The notes: a model not told the origin generated them from the sequence alone. Counted from the first letter of the stretch, positions 44,463-55,830 are shown. The stretch is 64,000 nt of DNA from Gymnopus androsaceus JB14 (GCA_009733575.1 ML769528.1:107386-171385), one strand, 5' to 3'. Program-made: numbers and translations.

Positions 44463-45864
44463 ATGAGCAAAGCATATCTCTCCTGCTCATCCGCTACCGA
44501 CTATTGCTCTCTGCAGTCAGACTCAGAAGATGAGAGAGTTATCCCTGACTGTATTCCTTATGATCCTACTTTATTTGCAAGAGATATTCAGCTCACCGAA
44601 GACAATTTCTATTGTATTGCCTCTACTTTCAAACTACACAAGAAAGGTCATTCAAGACCTTTTCCTGTGAAAGAAGATTCTAGAGCAACGTGGACTGAAA
44701 CAGAAAGGACGCGAGCATTGAACAGTAAATATCCGGAAACTTTGGAAAAGTTTGGGGAACTGGTAAGTGCTTTGAGCAAAATCGGTTCAGGTTGCTAATC
44801 TATTTCTAGATGAAGGAACGTTTTTATGCGTCTGGATCTGGATCTGGATCTGGGAAAGACAACGGTTGCTTGAAGCCAAATCAAAAATGGATTCACCTTA
44901 CGCAGAATTTGATTCAATGGTAAAGTACTTGTTCAGAAGTTTAAAGCGATGCGTTTATCTGAGATCTTTTCCAGACGTGAAATCCAAGCCAATGATTCCA
45001 ATGGTAAACTGATATTTAACGTCGACACTACTCTTACTCCACATAAGAAAGAAGAACTCTGGACAGCGCTACTGGCCTGGACTGCCGCTAGTCGCTCAGA
45101 TATAAAACTTCAAGATAGAAATACGGCAAATATGAAGACTCAGCCGATGTTTTCTGCTTTGCATTGTGCTTTCTTTGCCAAGTACGCACCTGATGTAAGG
45201 TTTCAATGGCTTGGTTTTGAAATTAGACTAACGTTTCTATGTCAGGGGCAAAACGCTCCAGATCATGCACATCCTAACTATCTCAGGAGGGCAGGAGGAA
45301 GGAAAACAAACACCTGCGAGTTCTTCCTACGTCCTTCAAAGGAAGTTCAAGACCATCCCGATCTTCACCATACTCTCATGCACGCTCTACAGGAAGTTCT
45401 ACAAGAGGTTGTTGCAAAGGTAAGTTCTTTTATTCTGTTTAAGATTGCCATGCCTCAGTTGTGAGCTTTCTCAGAGATTAATTTGCCATCCAGACATGTT
45501 CCAAGAGATAGAAGGAAATGTTGATATTTTCCCCTTGCAAGATACCTCTTCTGTCAAACCTTTTACCAGCATAGTTGTCAACCTCAACGGCGTCACAGTA
45601 GCCCACAAGGATGAAGGAGATGAAGAAGGTTGTATCGTAATTGTCTTGGGGCCACATGCCGGAGGAGGTTTATGTCTGTATGAACCTAGAGTGGTCCTAG
45701 ACGTGAAACATGGGGATGTTGTTACTTGTCGTTCTCGGGATTACACCCATTTCAATCTTCACTATGATGGCATTCGAGCTTCGCTAGTCATTCACTCTGA
45801 TAAAACGGGTGAAGCCTTTCGAAAAGATGGTAACAGTTGGGACAAAAAGATATTTTACTTGTAA
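44463..45864 (+). CDS. TET/JBP-family 2OG-Fe(II) dioxygenase
   Basis: Exons 44463-44762, 44810-44919, 44975-45194, 45246-45419 and 45475-45864 give about 397 residues. The last exon holds the double-stranded beta-helix core: SIVVNLNGVTVAHKDEGD (HxD iron ligands), IVIVLGPHAGGGLCLYEP, VVLDVKHGDVVTCRSRDYTH (distal His region) and DGIRASLVIHSD with the arginine that would bind 2-oxoglutarate. This order is that of TET/JBP enzymes, which oxidise 5-methylcytosine in DNA. An ILQ/HPNYLRRAGG segment precedes the core. Oddly, the codon formed at the exon 2/3 junction is TGA (TG|A), where TGG would read tryptophan, so there may be one nonsense change or an unseen alternative splice. It starts 556 bp after the KDZ stop, at the edge of the shared module. 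Confidence 0.8.
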
Positions 45865-46131
45865 AAGAGACAATTCGGTAGTTATTCAGTAGATATTCTT
45901 ACTTGAAGTTGTCATAAAAGAATTCTTTCAAATATTTTTAATGTGTCAGCCATGTGACTGAAACTCTAACTCTTACTAGCGCCACCATTTACCTTTTTCT
46001 ACAACATGAACATTTGCTGGAACAGCCAAGGTAGCTCAAAAATTCCTTACAAGTTCTCTAACGGCTAGCTAAATCTTAACAGGATCTGGCAATTGGCTCT
46101 ATTCTCAGTCCCTTCCCAAAGTTTTGTAGTG

Positions 46132-46728
46132 ATGGAACTTCAGGAATCTATAGTGAGCTTGAAAACAATTTATTAATTAGGCCAACTTTCTCATCTTCAT
46201 TTCTAGGTGAAATGCGACGTAACTTCCAAGGAAGCACAATGCCTTCTGCAGATTGCAGAAGCTCAGCACAAGTTGTCTTCCGCTGAGCGTATCATTCTTC
46301 AACACAAAATCCTTATCACCAAGCTTCTCCTGGAGCTTCATCTTACTCGGGTGGATCAAATCCAGCAAGAGGAAAACCAGACCACAGATAGCATCTCAAA
46401 GATTAGAAACCTCTTGAAAGACGTCAGTGGCAATTGTTCCTTTTCACAAGACCAGAATGGTAGATTTTTCTTCGATCTAAAGTAACTTGGATGCTAACCA
46501 AACTGTTTCAGAAAAATCTGAAAACTCCTTGCGTCCATTGCTAATGGAAGGGCTCTCCAGTTCTACAGAAGAGATCGAGGCCTTTCAAGCGAAGGATGAA
46601 ATAAAGTACTATGATGAAGGAAGTAAGTGTCGTTGAGCCTTTGATTTAAGTTCCTCCTCATCCAAACTCCTACAGATATGAAAGTTATTAGTTACAGAGG
46701 AGCATCGCTAGGACTTGTTCTCGATTGA
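46132..46728 (+). CDS. Small coiled-coil protein
   Basis: Four exons (46132-46152, 46207-about 46459, about 46512-46621, about 46676-46728) join in frame through 52-54-nt introns to about 145 residues. It starts MELQESIVKCDVTSKEAQ and continues with a helical, leucine-rich region (ILQHKILITKLLLELHLT) and a short acidic C-terminal part. It follows the TET/JBP gene by 270 bp in the same direction, suggesting it travels with it. The family is not recognised, and no defects are seen. Confidence 0.55.
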
Positions 46729-47597
46729 TGGGCCAATTTTGGTGTAACTGTAGGTGTTGTAGAATATTTTTTCATGCAAGTATCTTCATGAAGGAGTTCA
46801 AACAAAGGACGCCTTATTATGTCTGGAAAAATTGCTACCCAGTAAACCCGCTTTGGTAAGAAGCCATGAGGCTTTATGAGCGACTCAGAATTACGACAGA
46901 AAAGGCACCGCAATAAACTTGATCTTCAACTACCAACAGCAAAGTTGCTCGACGATCTCTTTCTTTTCTTTCTCTCATGCATTATGAAGATCTTTCTTTT
47001 CCTTCAGACAACCAACGTAAGTAGGAAACTTCCTTTCTATTGCTGCTCACAACTTTCCTCCAATAGAACCTGCTCCAAACAAGGTGCCACTCTAGCAAAA
47101 TTTCCTTGTTTTCTTCTTATTCTCTCCAGCGTACAAGCAATAGACCTACACAAGGTCAAGGCGGTCAGATTGCCCAACTGGAACAAACTATCTTAAAGAT
47201 GGCTGATCTTGTTCAAAAAAAGACGAGAGGTGTAAGAACGGTCGATCCTGCAGATGAGGCTAATCCCATGGCGCCAGAACCAAAAAAGAAAGTAAGAGTA
47301 CTATTGTTTCTATTTATTTCCTATGTTTATGCGCTTTTAGAAGCCATCGAGGGCCAAGAAATCCAAACCCACTGCAAACTCCCCTGCATTACGACCGACT
47401 TCTAATGAGGGCTCAATTGCACGTCCAATACCAAGGCCTCAGCAAATACCAAAACCTTCATCAATGTCAATTGAACAAGTTGCTCAAAGAGACGGACTTA
47501 ATCAAGTATTCCTTGTCCTTCTTTGACAAGAAAAATGCTAATATATTTTTAGGATTACTCATTCTCTAACTCCGACTCCTTGAGACCTTCCTTTACT

Positions 47598-47723
47598 CAG
47601 GCTAATGAATGTTGCTTGCCTGAGACAGATCAGTACGCTCAGGCTAATGAACGTCGCTTGCCTGAGATAGATCAGTACGCTCAGGCTAATGAACATCACT
47701 TGCCTGAGACAGATCATTACAGA
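47598..47723 (+). repeat. 42-bp tandem repeat, three coding units
   Basis: CAGGCTAATGAATGTTGCTT and its near copies start at 47598, 47640 and 47682. Translated, they give 14-residue units of the form QANE..LPE.D.YA within the DUF6532 gene. Confidence 0.8.
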
Positions 47724-49498
47724 TCTCCTTCTCACTCCGGATTCTTCAATAGCAGCTACAGTGGCACAGGCTACCAAGGATCTGGTAATTTCTCTGGTCC
47801 TACTCAGCAAGGCAACGCGTTCTATTCAGGGGATTATGCCAATTCTGGGAGTAACTTTCCCTCTGCTGGCCCTGAAGATTTTAATAGTCTCGACAAACAA
47901 ACCAAAAATTTTTACGGTGGCTTCATCGATAGTTCGGTCAACCAGGGAGTGTCAGGTAAATTCTATCTTGAGGTTACTTCTGCTACTGACTTTCTCATTA
48001 TTTAGTTGGACGTGGTAATCTAGGCGCAAGCCATGATGTTCAGAACTCCCCTTGGCTGAATCAGGTATTATTTATCTTTTATTTTGCTAATCTTGTTACT
48101 AATTTCCTGATAAGCAGAATGAGCCTACCTCTTTTAACGTTTTCAAGCAACACCATGAACGTAACTGCTTTCCTGTTCCTCCAAAACCCAGTTATCTGAA
48201 AACGTTCACATCTTCTACTGGTAATCAAGACAATCAGGAAGAAATTGATGATGATCCAGATGCTGACGCCGATACTGATGACGATGATGAAGCTGATGAA
48301 GACTTGAATGATTCTACAGCTACATGGTCGTCTAATCATCAACCTGCTTCTAGCAAAGTTAGAGAGAGTAAGTCATCGTAATTTGCCATTAACTTTTGCT
48401 ACCTTATAACTATTTCAGGATATTCTGGAACTCTGCCTCAAGCTCGCCAATCTTCTCAAAACCAAGGTCTAGCAAGACCTCCTTCTCATACACCCTCTAG
48501 AGGAGGTTTGTTTTTCCTTCGTTCTTTTTTCTCACAATAACCTACTTCCATTCTAGGGTTTTCAGGTGTTAGCCATGGTAATGCTAGATCATTCTCGGGG
48601 GCTTCTTCTGGCCAAGCATCTCAGGTTTCATCTAGGCCTCTTTCAAGAGCATCTAATACCGCCGGTAGGTTTTTATTTGTTTTTTTCTTGTTACACCAGA
48701 TGTCATTATGTTTGTAGGAGGGAAGCGTAAATCTGCAGGGGGTAGTAAAGGTAAAGAAAGACTGTTATCATTTGACTGTTTCTCATATTCAATCTCTTGC
48801 TCAAGCAGCTCCCAAGAACAAGCCTGAAGTCACAGATGCCACCTTGCTGGGATACTATCCATCGAACATTCGAGACCTCATTCTTGTTGCGCAATCTCAT
48901 CTTCAGCTCCACATGGCTTTATACAACCCATTCCTTGATCTATACACCGATGCAGAAGTTTTTTACGACTGCCTTCAAAAGGCAATTAACGAAGGAGCCG
49001 CAAGAGAGGAAAGCGTAGAAGCTGGTGAGTTCTCTCTTAACTTCTTTTACTCTTCCTCACTAGATACTTAGGTTATCTCGAGGAACATCGTACCAATATC
49101 AAACACTATGTAAGTTCTGTTTTCTGGCTCAGGTTTCTTTTATGTTTGCTTACTTATAGCGTGGTATTCTAGCTTTATAAATCACAGAAGTCATTTAGGA
49201 GTAGTTTGAAGACAGAGGTTCTTTCCCAAGTCAAGACTGCTTATGAATTGCCTTTGTCCACCAGTAGGGATCCCTCCACGATTGGGCACAATGCACAGCA
49301 ATACGAGAACCTAGTTAAAGTATATAACCAGGATTTGTTGCGTAACGGGAGTTTTTTGCTGAAAGGTTTTGATGATGAGGTCAGTATTCTTTCTTACCTT
49401 TTTTTTAACGTTAAAGTTATTCTATCAGGGCCATACAAACAACTTTGACCACCCCTGTCTACAAAGTATCATCAGGGATTTTTTCTACATTGGTAGTA

Positions 49499-50372
49499 TG
49501 TTACGACCTGAACCACTTATTTTATTTTCACTTGCTTTACTTACCGGATACTACTGATTCACCACTGCAACCTCTACTTACTATTTCATTAGCGCAGCTC
49601 CAGTAGAAACCGCGAATACCGCCTGTCGAGCTCGTAACTAGGGGTTATGAAACGTTCCAGAACTAGAACGTTCCCGAATAATTACTGTAACCACGTATCG
49701 TAACCATTTCCGTATTTAGAAGTACCTTTACATATAAAAGCCACTAGAACTGGACTCTAAAGCCCCAGTTCTACTATTTTGCATACCTACTTACTAGCTA
49801 CTGACCCACATCTCTTTCTGTTTTCTTTACTTACGCGTACAACACTCTTGACGCTGTACAAATTACGCTTTGGCGTTGATCAATACATTTACATTGATCC
49901 TTTGATTCCGATCTTGATCGCGTTCCACGATCTCGTACCTCGTTGATACCAATCAACACTAATCCGGCCTCACGAATAAGGCCCGTTTGAGACGTCGTCC
50001 CGATGCCTCCCTTGAATACCCAGACCATCCCTCAATACCACACACATAACCTCCATTAACGAACCTTTACCCTGCCCTAACAGCATCTGCGAGTCCTCCT
50101 TGTTCTTTCGACGCCGTTCTTCGTGACTCGTAACTACGATCACGTCCCAATTGATCCCGAAACCTTTCATATAAACTAATCAATACATCCCGATTACCTC
50201 GTACTCATTTCTAAGCCTTGATAAGTGTACCAACGTTGCCATTTGAGGTCTGCACACAGCGGTACACCCTCGACGACGCCTAATTAACTAAATAAACTCT
50301 ATAACACACTATTTCAAATATGCCAAGTACTAATTAATAGTACTTACTCTTGAAACTAGTACGGTTCTAACA
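49499..50372. mobile_element. Solo LTR, 874 bp, with 5-bp TSD
   Basis: The element begins TGTTACGACC and ends GGTTCTAACA (TG...CA with a 5-bp inverted TGTTA/TAACA) and is flanked on both sides by TAGTA (49494-49498 and 50373-50377). A TATA-like CATATAAAAGCC lies at about 49731. No gag/pol coding sequence is present, so this is a recombinant solo LTR. The perfect target duplication points to a fairly recent insertion. Confidence 0.85.
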
Positions 50373-50810
50373 TAGTACGTCGTTGGCACGGAAATACAAG
50401 AAGGAGTTCAAAGACAAAGTTCCCTATGGCGTCTTGGCACTAGTTACAACTACAGTTAGATTTCTGATTGATTCACAGGTTCATTGCTAACTAACTAACT
50501 GGCTTGTCTGGCAGATGGACCATTGTATCTCTCTCTACCAGAACGGCGCATCTCCGATGAAGAAAGACTTTGATGCTACAAATGGTCGTGCTTCTTATAC
50601 GGCATTTACAGCTGGTTTGGTGCGCTTGAAGAAGGATACCTACCATGGAATCAAGCTAGAAAACAATGTTGCTGCTTGGGCTCACGACGGACTGTAAGCA
50701 CAATGATTTTTCCCCAATCGTACTTTACTGGGATATTTATTGCTTAATATAGTGAAGCTGCAGGTATCAATGAACCAGGTTCTTTGCCATTGCCAATTAT
50801 CCTAGATTGA

Positions 50811-51958
50811 GTTTGTTGTCTTTAGTTCGTGGTTTTATTATTATTTCTTTTATTTACTGATAGCAGTGTATAATTATAGCTCCTTATTTGTACATATGGA
50901 AGACATCAACTTGGGCGCCAGGTTCAACACCTGCTTACACCAAGTAGCTTTATAGCTGAATGGAATCGATAGTATTTGAGGTTGGCGGAAGTCGGGGAGT
51001 CGGGAGTTGGGGAGTGATGGTGGGGAGTGAGATCAGGGACTGTCGGTAGTCGGTAGGTGGGAAGTCTCGGGAAGCATTGGATGCTGCTTTTGTACATAAA
51101 TAGAAAAGGCAATAATACATGTGATTTTGCTATTCTTAGGGCATGAATACAATTGTTATCCATCATCATGAGGCAGATTCAATAGGTCTCTGGAGCATTG
51201 AATAGGTCTCTGGAGCACTCTGGAGCTACTAACCTTGCTCTGGCTGCTCTGGCTGCTCTGGAGTACTCTGGAGCACTCTGGAGTACATACAGGTTTTGCT
51301 GATGAGTGTGAACATGTCGCGTCAAGATGCAAGCGCGAACACGTCATGCTACTGCTGAACTTCTGTTGGGGAAGATACTGGTGTGCTGGTTTAATCATAC
51401 CCAAGCTGGGCATAGCTACACAGGGGAGGAGGATGAAAGGGTAACTGGAGCTTGGTGGGTTGGATGACAGATCCAGCTCAGGGTTCAGAAGAATACCTAT
51501 TCTCTGCATATCCTTCATGTATGTGTATGTGTTAAATATGTTTACTGTGAAGAGAGGGGAGTTGTCTGAGTACATGTACAAGATGATGTCCAAAACAATT
51601 GCGCATGACACAGCCTACTAGGTTGGAGGCAACTCAAACTGCGAGTACAATACAAGTGAGGATAGGACAATGACGACAGAGGCATAAGAATAAGCCATAT
51701 ACGGGCTTGGGCACGGGTAAAGAAAAAAAAGGGATGGATGATAGTCCAGAGGAGCAACAACAGGCACAGGATTCGGTGACCCAAAATTAAGATCATTCAA
51801 GAGTTTTGGTGTGTATATACAAGAAGCTGAATGGATACCGGACCCCGCTGGGCACAAAACATTGGCGACCGAAGACTCCGATTGTGTTTATAGAGGCCTT
51901 TAGGTCAGTAATAAAAAAAAATAGTAGAAGTCAACATGCATTCGAGCACCTTTCATTC
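50811..51958. other. Interval with no supported gene
   Basis: About 1.1 kb. G-rich GGGGAGTCGGGAGTTGGGGAG low-complexity sequence lies at about 50993-51070, and the dispersed CTCTGGAG repeat lies at 51190-51330. Open frames here are side products of these repeats. Confidence 0.4.
51190..51330. repeat. Dispersed CTCTGGAG repeat, inverse of 17.5 kb copy
   Basis: Multiple TCTGGAGCAC/TCTGGAGTAC units followed by ACATACAGGTTTTGCTGATG, the inverse of the sequence that precedes the repeat tract at 17480-17605. Confidence 0.5.
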
Positions 51959-52654
51959 CTAGTCATTGTTCATAACTTCATCGCCGTGAATCAGCGCTGC
52001 AATTTGGCGAACAAGCTCCTCCTTTGTATCTGATAGCTGTGCAATCATTGTAACTTGTGAATAATATCAGAAAATCACATAGCTCACCTCCTTAGAAGTA
52101 GTATCTAGCTGTTTCATAGATTTGTCCACCTTTTCGCGCAAAGTCTCCAATTCGGCGACTACCTCAACCGCAGTGAAATTGCCAAGCATGAGCTCATCAG
52201 TAGCAGTAACGTCTTTAAGATTTTGGGCCGTCTGAGCAAGCGTTGTTAATAACAAACTCATCAACACAGATACTTATTTCACTCTGAATACTGCTGACAT
52301 TCCTGGTAAACCCTCTCCTTGAAAGGGTGAGCTTTCAGCGGATTTCCATCAGGCTCGAGTCCATTGGTGAGGCAATTTGAATGACGGTTTGAAAAGAGAG
52401 GGATTAGATGTGTGCAAATACCACAGGCGCCTACTGTCGTTCTCTGACTACAATCTCTGCTCCCATTGCTCTTTTGACCAAAGGCAACAAGAAAGTTACA
52501 ACAACTTCCTTGATCACTACAAGCACTTGAACGACTCGCAATGACCGTGAGTCCGTGATGCACTAGTTGAGCAGATTTACGTGTTGAGTGGATGGAGGGA
52601 CTTGCTTTTCAGGGACTTGATTGGCGCAGCGATTTGGTAGCCAAATGTCTGCAT
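51959..52654 (-). CDS. Cys-rich/coiled-coil accessory protein
   Basis: Reading leftwards from ATG at 52654 (MQTFGYQIAAPIKS) or 52563, the N-terminal exon has cysteines in CSDQGSCCNFLVAFG and ACGICTHLIPLFSNRH, then NGLEPDGNPLKAHPFKERV. The next exons form a coiled coil (VVAELETLREKVDKSMKQL, then SDTKEELVRQIAALIHGDE) ending TAG at 51959-51961. The last two exons (52231-52088, 52036-51959) join cleanly. The first junction is less certain and a one-base shift near 52600 may separate the two possible starts. It is transcribed away from the truncated KDZ copy, in the position the TET/JBP gene holds relative to the other KDZ. The family is not recognised. Confidence 0.5.
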
Positions 52655-53149
52655 GGTGGATAAGCAGCCTTAGCAGCTAGGGATCACATCATGTCCTGTA
52701 GTTGCTCAAGCAGGGGATCCATCATCAAGAGGAATTACTCAACCAGCCATTATAGACCATATACACTGGTTCAAGACCTTGGACAATTGCCCAACAGCCC
52801 ATATTACTGATTATAATTTGTCTTATCTATAAGCAGCAGATAAAGATTAAATTAATCAGTTCGCAATTGGGAGAGCCGCTGACAATGAGATCCCCAGGCC
52901 CGGCCACACATTCCGGGCAGCCTGACATCAGTAAAAATATTGCCAGCAGGTGGATTGAGGGATTGAACACACAACCTGAAGCAAACGACAGAATCTAGTG
53001 CTAGAACATGATGCCCAAACCACTTTACCAAGACAGGAGATACTCTTTAAAGAGTTAACACAAATCTATGCCCAATTTTGATATTGTCAATATAGTAATC
53101 ATTCAAATGTCAGCATCCAAAATAGTAGTTTTACAGTCCGGTGTATAAT
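52655..53149 (-). repeat. KDZ 3' module with tRNA-like boxes, copy 2
   Basis: On the minus strand TGGTAAAGTGG (53030) and GTGTTCAATCC (about 52970) form A- and B-box-like motifs. They are followed by the same succession as at 43907-44455: GGCCGGGC, an inverted repeat (ACTGATT...AATCAGT), TTGGGCAATTG motifs and CCCTAGCTGCTAAGGCTGCT. Confidence 0.55.
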
Positions 53150-54400
53150 CTACACCCAGCCAAGGTCCTCATCCTCATCATCTTCACCATCCAAGCCCCC
53201 ATCATTCCCCTCATCCTCCTCATCATCTTCCTCCTCCTCCCGCTCCTCCTTGTCTGGCGCAGTTGATACTCCCAGCATCATACGGAGATCAGTATCACCT
53301 GCGTCCTCCATGTGTTCACTTCCATCAAGAGGCTTTTTCCAGATAGTAATGCACATCTCTTTCAACCGTCTTTGAATAGAAGCCTGCTTCAATGCATAGA
53401 CATTCAGGCCTTTGCGAAGTGCCTCTTCCTCCACTTTCCTCCCATCTGCACGCTCGACCTACCATTCCGCTTTACGCTCCATGAATTCAACCGTACATTG
53501 CATATCCTCCCGAGTGTACCAAACCTCCTCCAGAGCCCTGGCAAGCCAAGCACGACTCCTTCCCCATTCCACTGGCCAAAGTTCATTGTCCTTATCTGCA
53601 CCATCCTGAACGTTGACTGAGGTTGTTTGCCATATCCAGGACATTACCCTCCGTGATTGCCCTGTCCCGTCCCGGAAACCTCTCTCCTCGGTCAGCAGGT
53701 TTATCTCCTCCTCCTCTGCCTCTAAATCCATGTCCATTGAATCCTGTACTTCTTCGCCCGGTCCCTCACCCGGTCCTTCCTCATTTTTACCCCATCTTCC
53801 TGGCCCCTTCTTTTTCTCCACATCCGTATATCTTCAAACATCCACATTACGCAGTGGCTGCAGCTCTTTTTCCCAATTTCCCGGTCCTAGTAGTGTTAGC
53901 AATGCCGCACGGTTTTGTTGATAACATTCTGCCCATCCTTTAGCATGCTCATGTATTCCATCAATAATATCTTGTGAACGTCCTGAATCTCTCTGTCCCC
54001 GGATATTTGCGTGCTTGAATAGGAGCATCTGTGTTTTTACACACAGGGTGTGGCAAAGACCTTGGAGAGCATCATAGCAACATGCTTGGCGGAGGTGAAT
54101 CTCCATACCATATAGGCCCTCTGTGCACACATGATCCCATTCTACCGCTGTCAGGCATGATGGAAACCAGATTTTGGCCTCCTCCGGAGCACTGTCTGAT
54201 TCATGCGCTGTAGGGAGTTGCTTGTCTGTTAAGAGCTGGAGCAAGCCTGGCATATAGATTGCCTGAAGTTCTTCCACCCCTTTGATACTCCGAGTCAGTA
54301 TTGTCCGACAATCAACTAGGGCTGACGATTGACGTGTCGTCTGTTGCGATTTCTTGAATGCAACCATGTCCTTCTTGAGCTTCTCCCTGAAAAGGAGTCA
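53150..54400 (-). pseudogene. 5'-truncated second KDZ transposase copy
   Basis: Only the last KDZ exon is present: FKKSQQTTRQSSALVDCRTI, IYMPGLLQLLTDKQLP, CYDALQGLCHTLCVKTQM, KKKGPGRWGKNEEG, EVWYTREDMQCTVEFMERKA, IWKKPLDGSEHMEDAG and an acidic tail. It aligns throughout with the C-terminal exon of the copy at 42737-43906 but has diverged, with frame breaks near 53820 and 53450. Upstream of 54400 KDZ sequence stops. Confidence 0.8.
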
Positions 54401-55300
54401 GAAATAAGATAAACAATCAATGTGATAGTCATAGTTTCGTAGTGGGCACCAAATTCCGGAAAGATAAACATTTCCATGCTCTTGACAACGTCTGTGGCCA
54501 CAATGGCATATGGCCTCCCTGATATCAAGGATAGTTGTCTCTGGTGTAACGACTTTAAGTGTTGCTATTTCAGTAGATTAGTATGATTTTAAGAGAAGAG
54601 ACACACCAAGTGAAAGAGTATCAGATAATGCTAGATCAATGAATACCAAAAACTGATCCTTTTTAGGAACTGCAAAATTTATCTGTAACAACTCATAGCA
54701 ATTATAAGACAATGCATACCTATCAGCAAAGTGGTACAATAAGGTGGTGAATAAACCTTCAACAGTTGATCCAGTCTCATATGAGAGACATGATCATGGC
54801 AGAAAGACCATGGGATTTCAAAAGTTTGATATTGCATTACATTAAATGCGTGAGGACAGACTCGATTGACTACCCGGGGGCTGGAATGTGTTAGTACATC
54901 TTCAAAGAATTTTTTGTGATACTTACAGAGATAGAGACAGAAGATAGACCAATAAACATAGAAAGAGCAGAATAGAGTGAGGTTTGTATTGAGAATGTTG
55001 CGGACAAGGTTTGAACTTGTACCACCAGCATACCACAAATAAGCAACGGTGCATGATGGTAGAAGGAATGTGGAGATAGCCAAGATGAAGAACCAGATAT
55101 ACCAATGGAATATGGATCTTGTGGAGGTGTTGCATAATACACCATGGGTCTCATGGCCATTGCGTGCTAGACATAGAGTGATTAGCCTCAAATCAGCTAC
55201 ATAGGACAAGAACATACTTTTGCTAATGTGCTCTGGCGCTGGTAGCATCAGGGCAGCAGAATAGAACAATACCAGGAGGTTGAGCAAGGGCTTGCTGTTA
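54401..55300 (-). CDS. Possible multi-pass membrane protein
   Basis: The minus-strand frame shows several hydrophobic helices (NLLVLFYSAALMLP, WYIWFFILAISTFLLPS, TLFCSFYVYWSIFCLYL) separated by short polar loops. Introns cannot be placed with confidence, so the true exon set is unknown. A/T-rich sequence can mimic membrane helices, hence low confidence. Confidence 0.3.
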
Positions 55301-55639
55301 TATCAGGGTGCTTAAGATTATTACCATGTCCTGTACAATGATCTGGGGGCCGCGTTTGTGAAATTTGAATCTCTTTCTTATGCACAGCAATGCAGCTAAA
55401 GGCAAGGGGGTAAAAGTCCTTCAGTAATTGATAGTAATTGATAGTATATACTGATTATATTGTTGTTGCAGTACATATAAGAGGCAGTAAATGTTAGATA
55501 ATATAGAGGATATCCAGCGAGAACCATTGTCAACATCGTTGAATGATGTGGATGATGGAATTAAAGTGCAAGCTGTGCAAGCCATGATATTGGGAGTCCT
55601 GCTACAGTCGGACTTATAAATTGCGAGAAATGGTCTGAT

Positions 55640-55830
55640 TTGGTCCGAGATTTATGGGCCATACAGGACCTGTATACGGCCGTATTTGTATGGTCATATA
55701 CGGGTGGTATCACTCACGTAGCGGTAACCGTATACCTACAGTGGTCAGTAGTATACGGTACAGGTACAGGTACCCGTAAAACTGTAACCGTAAGCCGTAT
55801 CTTACGGTTACAGTGCAGATCCCTACTGTC
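55640..55830. repeat. GGTAACCGTA/TACGGTTAC motif cluster
   Basis: Repeated and inverted short motifs (CGGTAACCGTATACC, GTATACGGTACAGGTACAGG, CTGTAACCGTAAGCCGTA, CTTACGGTTACAGT) occur within 190 bp. They resemble subterminal binding-site arrays of a DNA transposon. No bounded element was found. Confidence 0.4.

Larger units (their letters stand above)
46876..50810 (+). pseudogene. DUF6532 gene split by a solo LTR
   Basis: A large intron-rich gene (more than ten short introns) starting MSDSELRQKRHRNK. It has a basic, Pro/Ser-rich N-terminal half, a 14-residue tandem repeat, an acidic block (DDDPDADADTDDDDEADED), GGKRKSAGGSKGKE, and then a domain resembling DUF6532: SNIRDLILVAQSHLQLH, NFDHPCLQSIIRDFFYIGS, KYKKEFKDKVPYGVLALVTT, YTAFTAGLVRLKKD and AAWAHDGL, ending PLPIILD at 50808-50810. 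The domain is interrupted after the IGS codons by an 874-bp LTR with 5-bp target duplication. Removing the LTR and one duplication copy restores an open frame across the site. The basic tail and acidic block suggest a nuclear/chromatin protein, by inference only. Confidence 0.65.

Noticed and set aside
51156..51611. 151-codon minus-strand frame
   Set aside because: Largely the translation of the CTCTGGAG repeat, with no supported exon structure.
53312..53943. Plus-strand Ser/Pro-rich frames
   Set aside because: Complement of the truncated KDZ exon on the minus strand.
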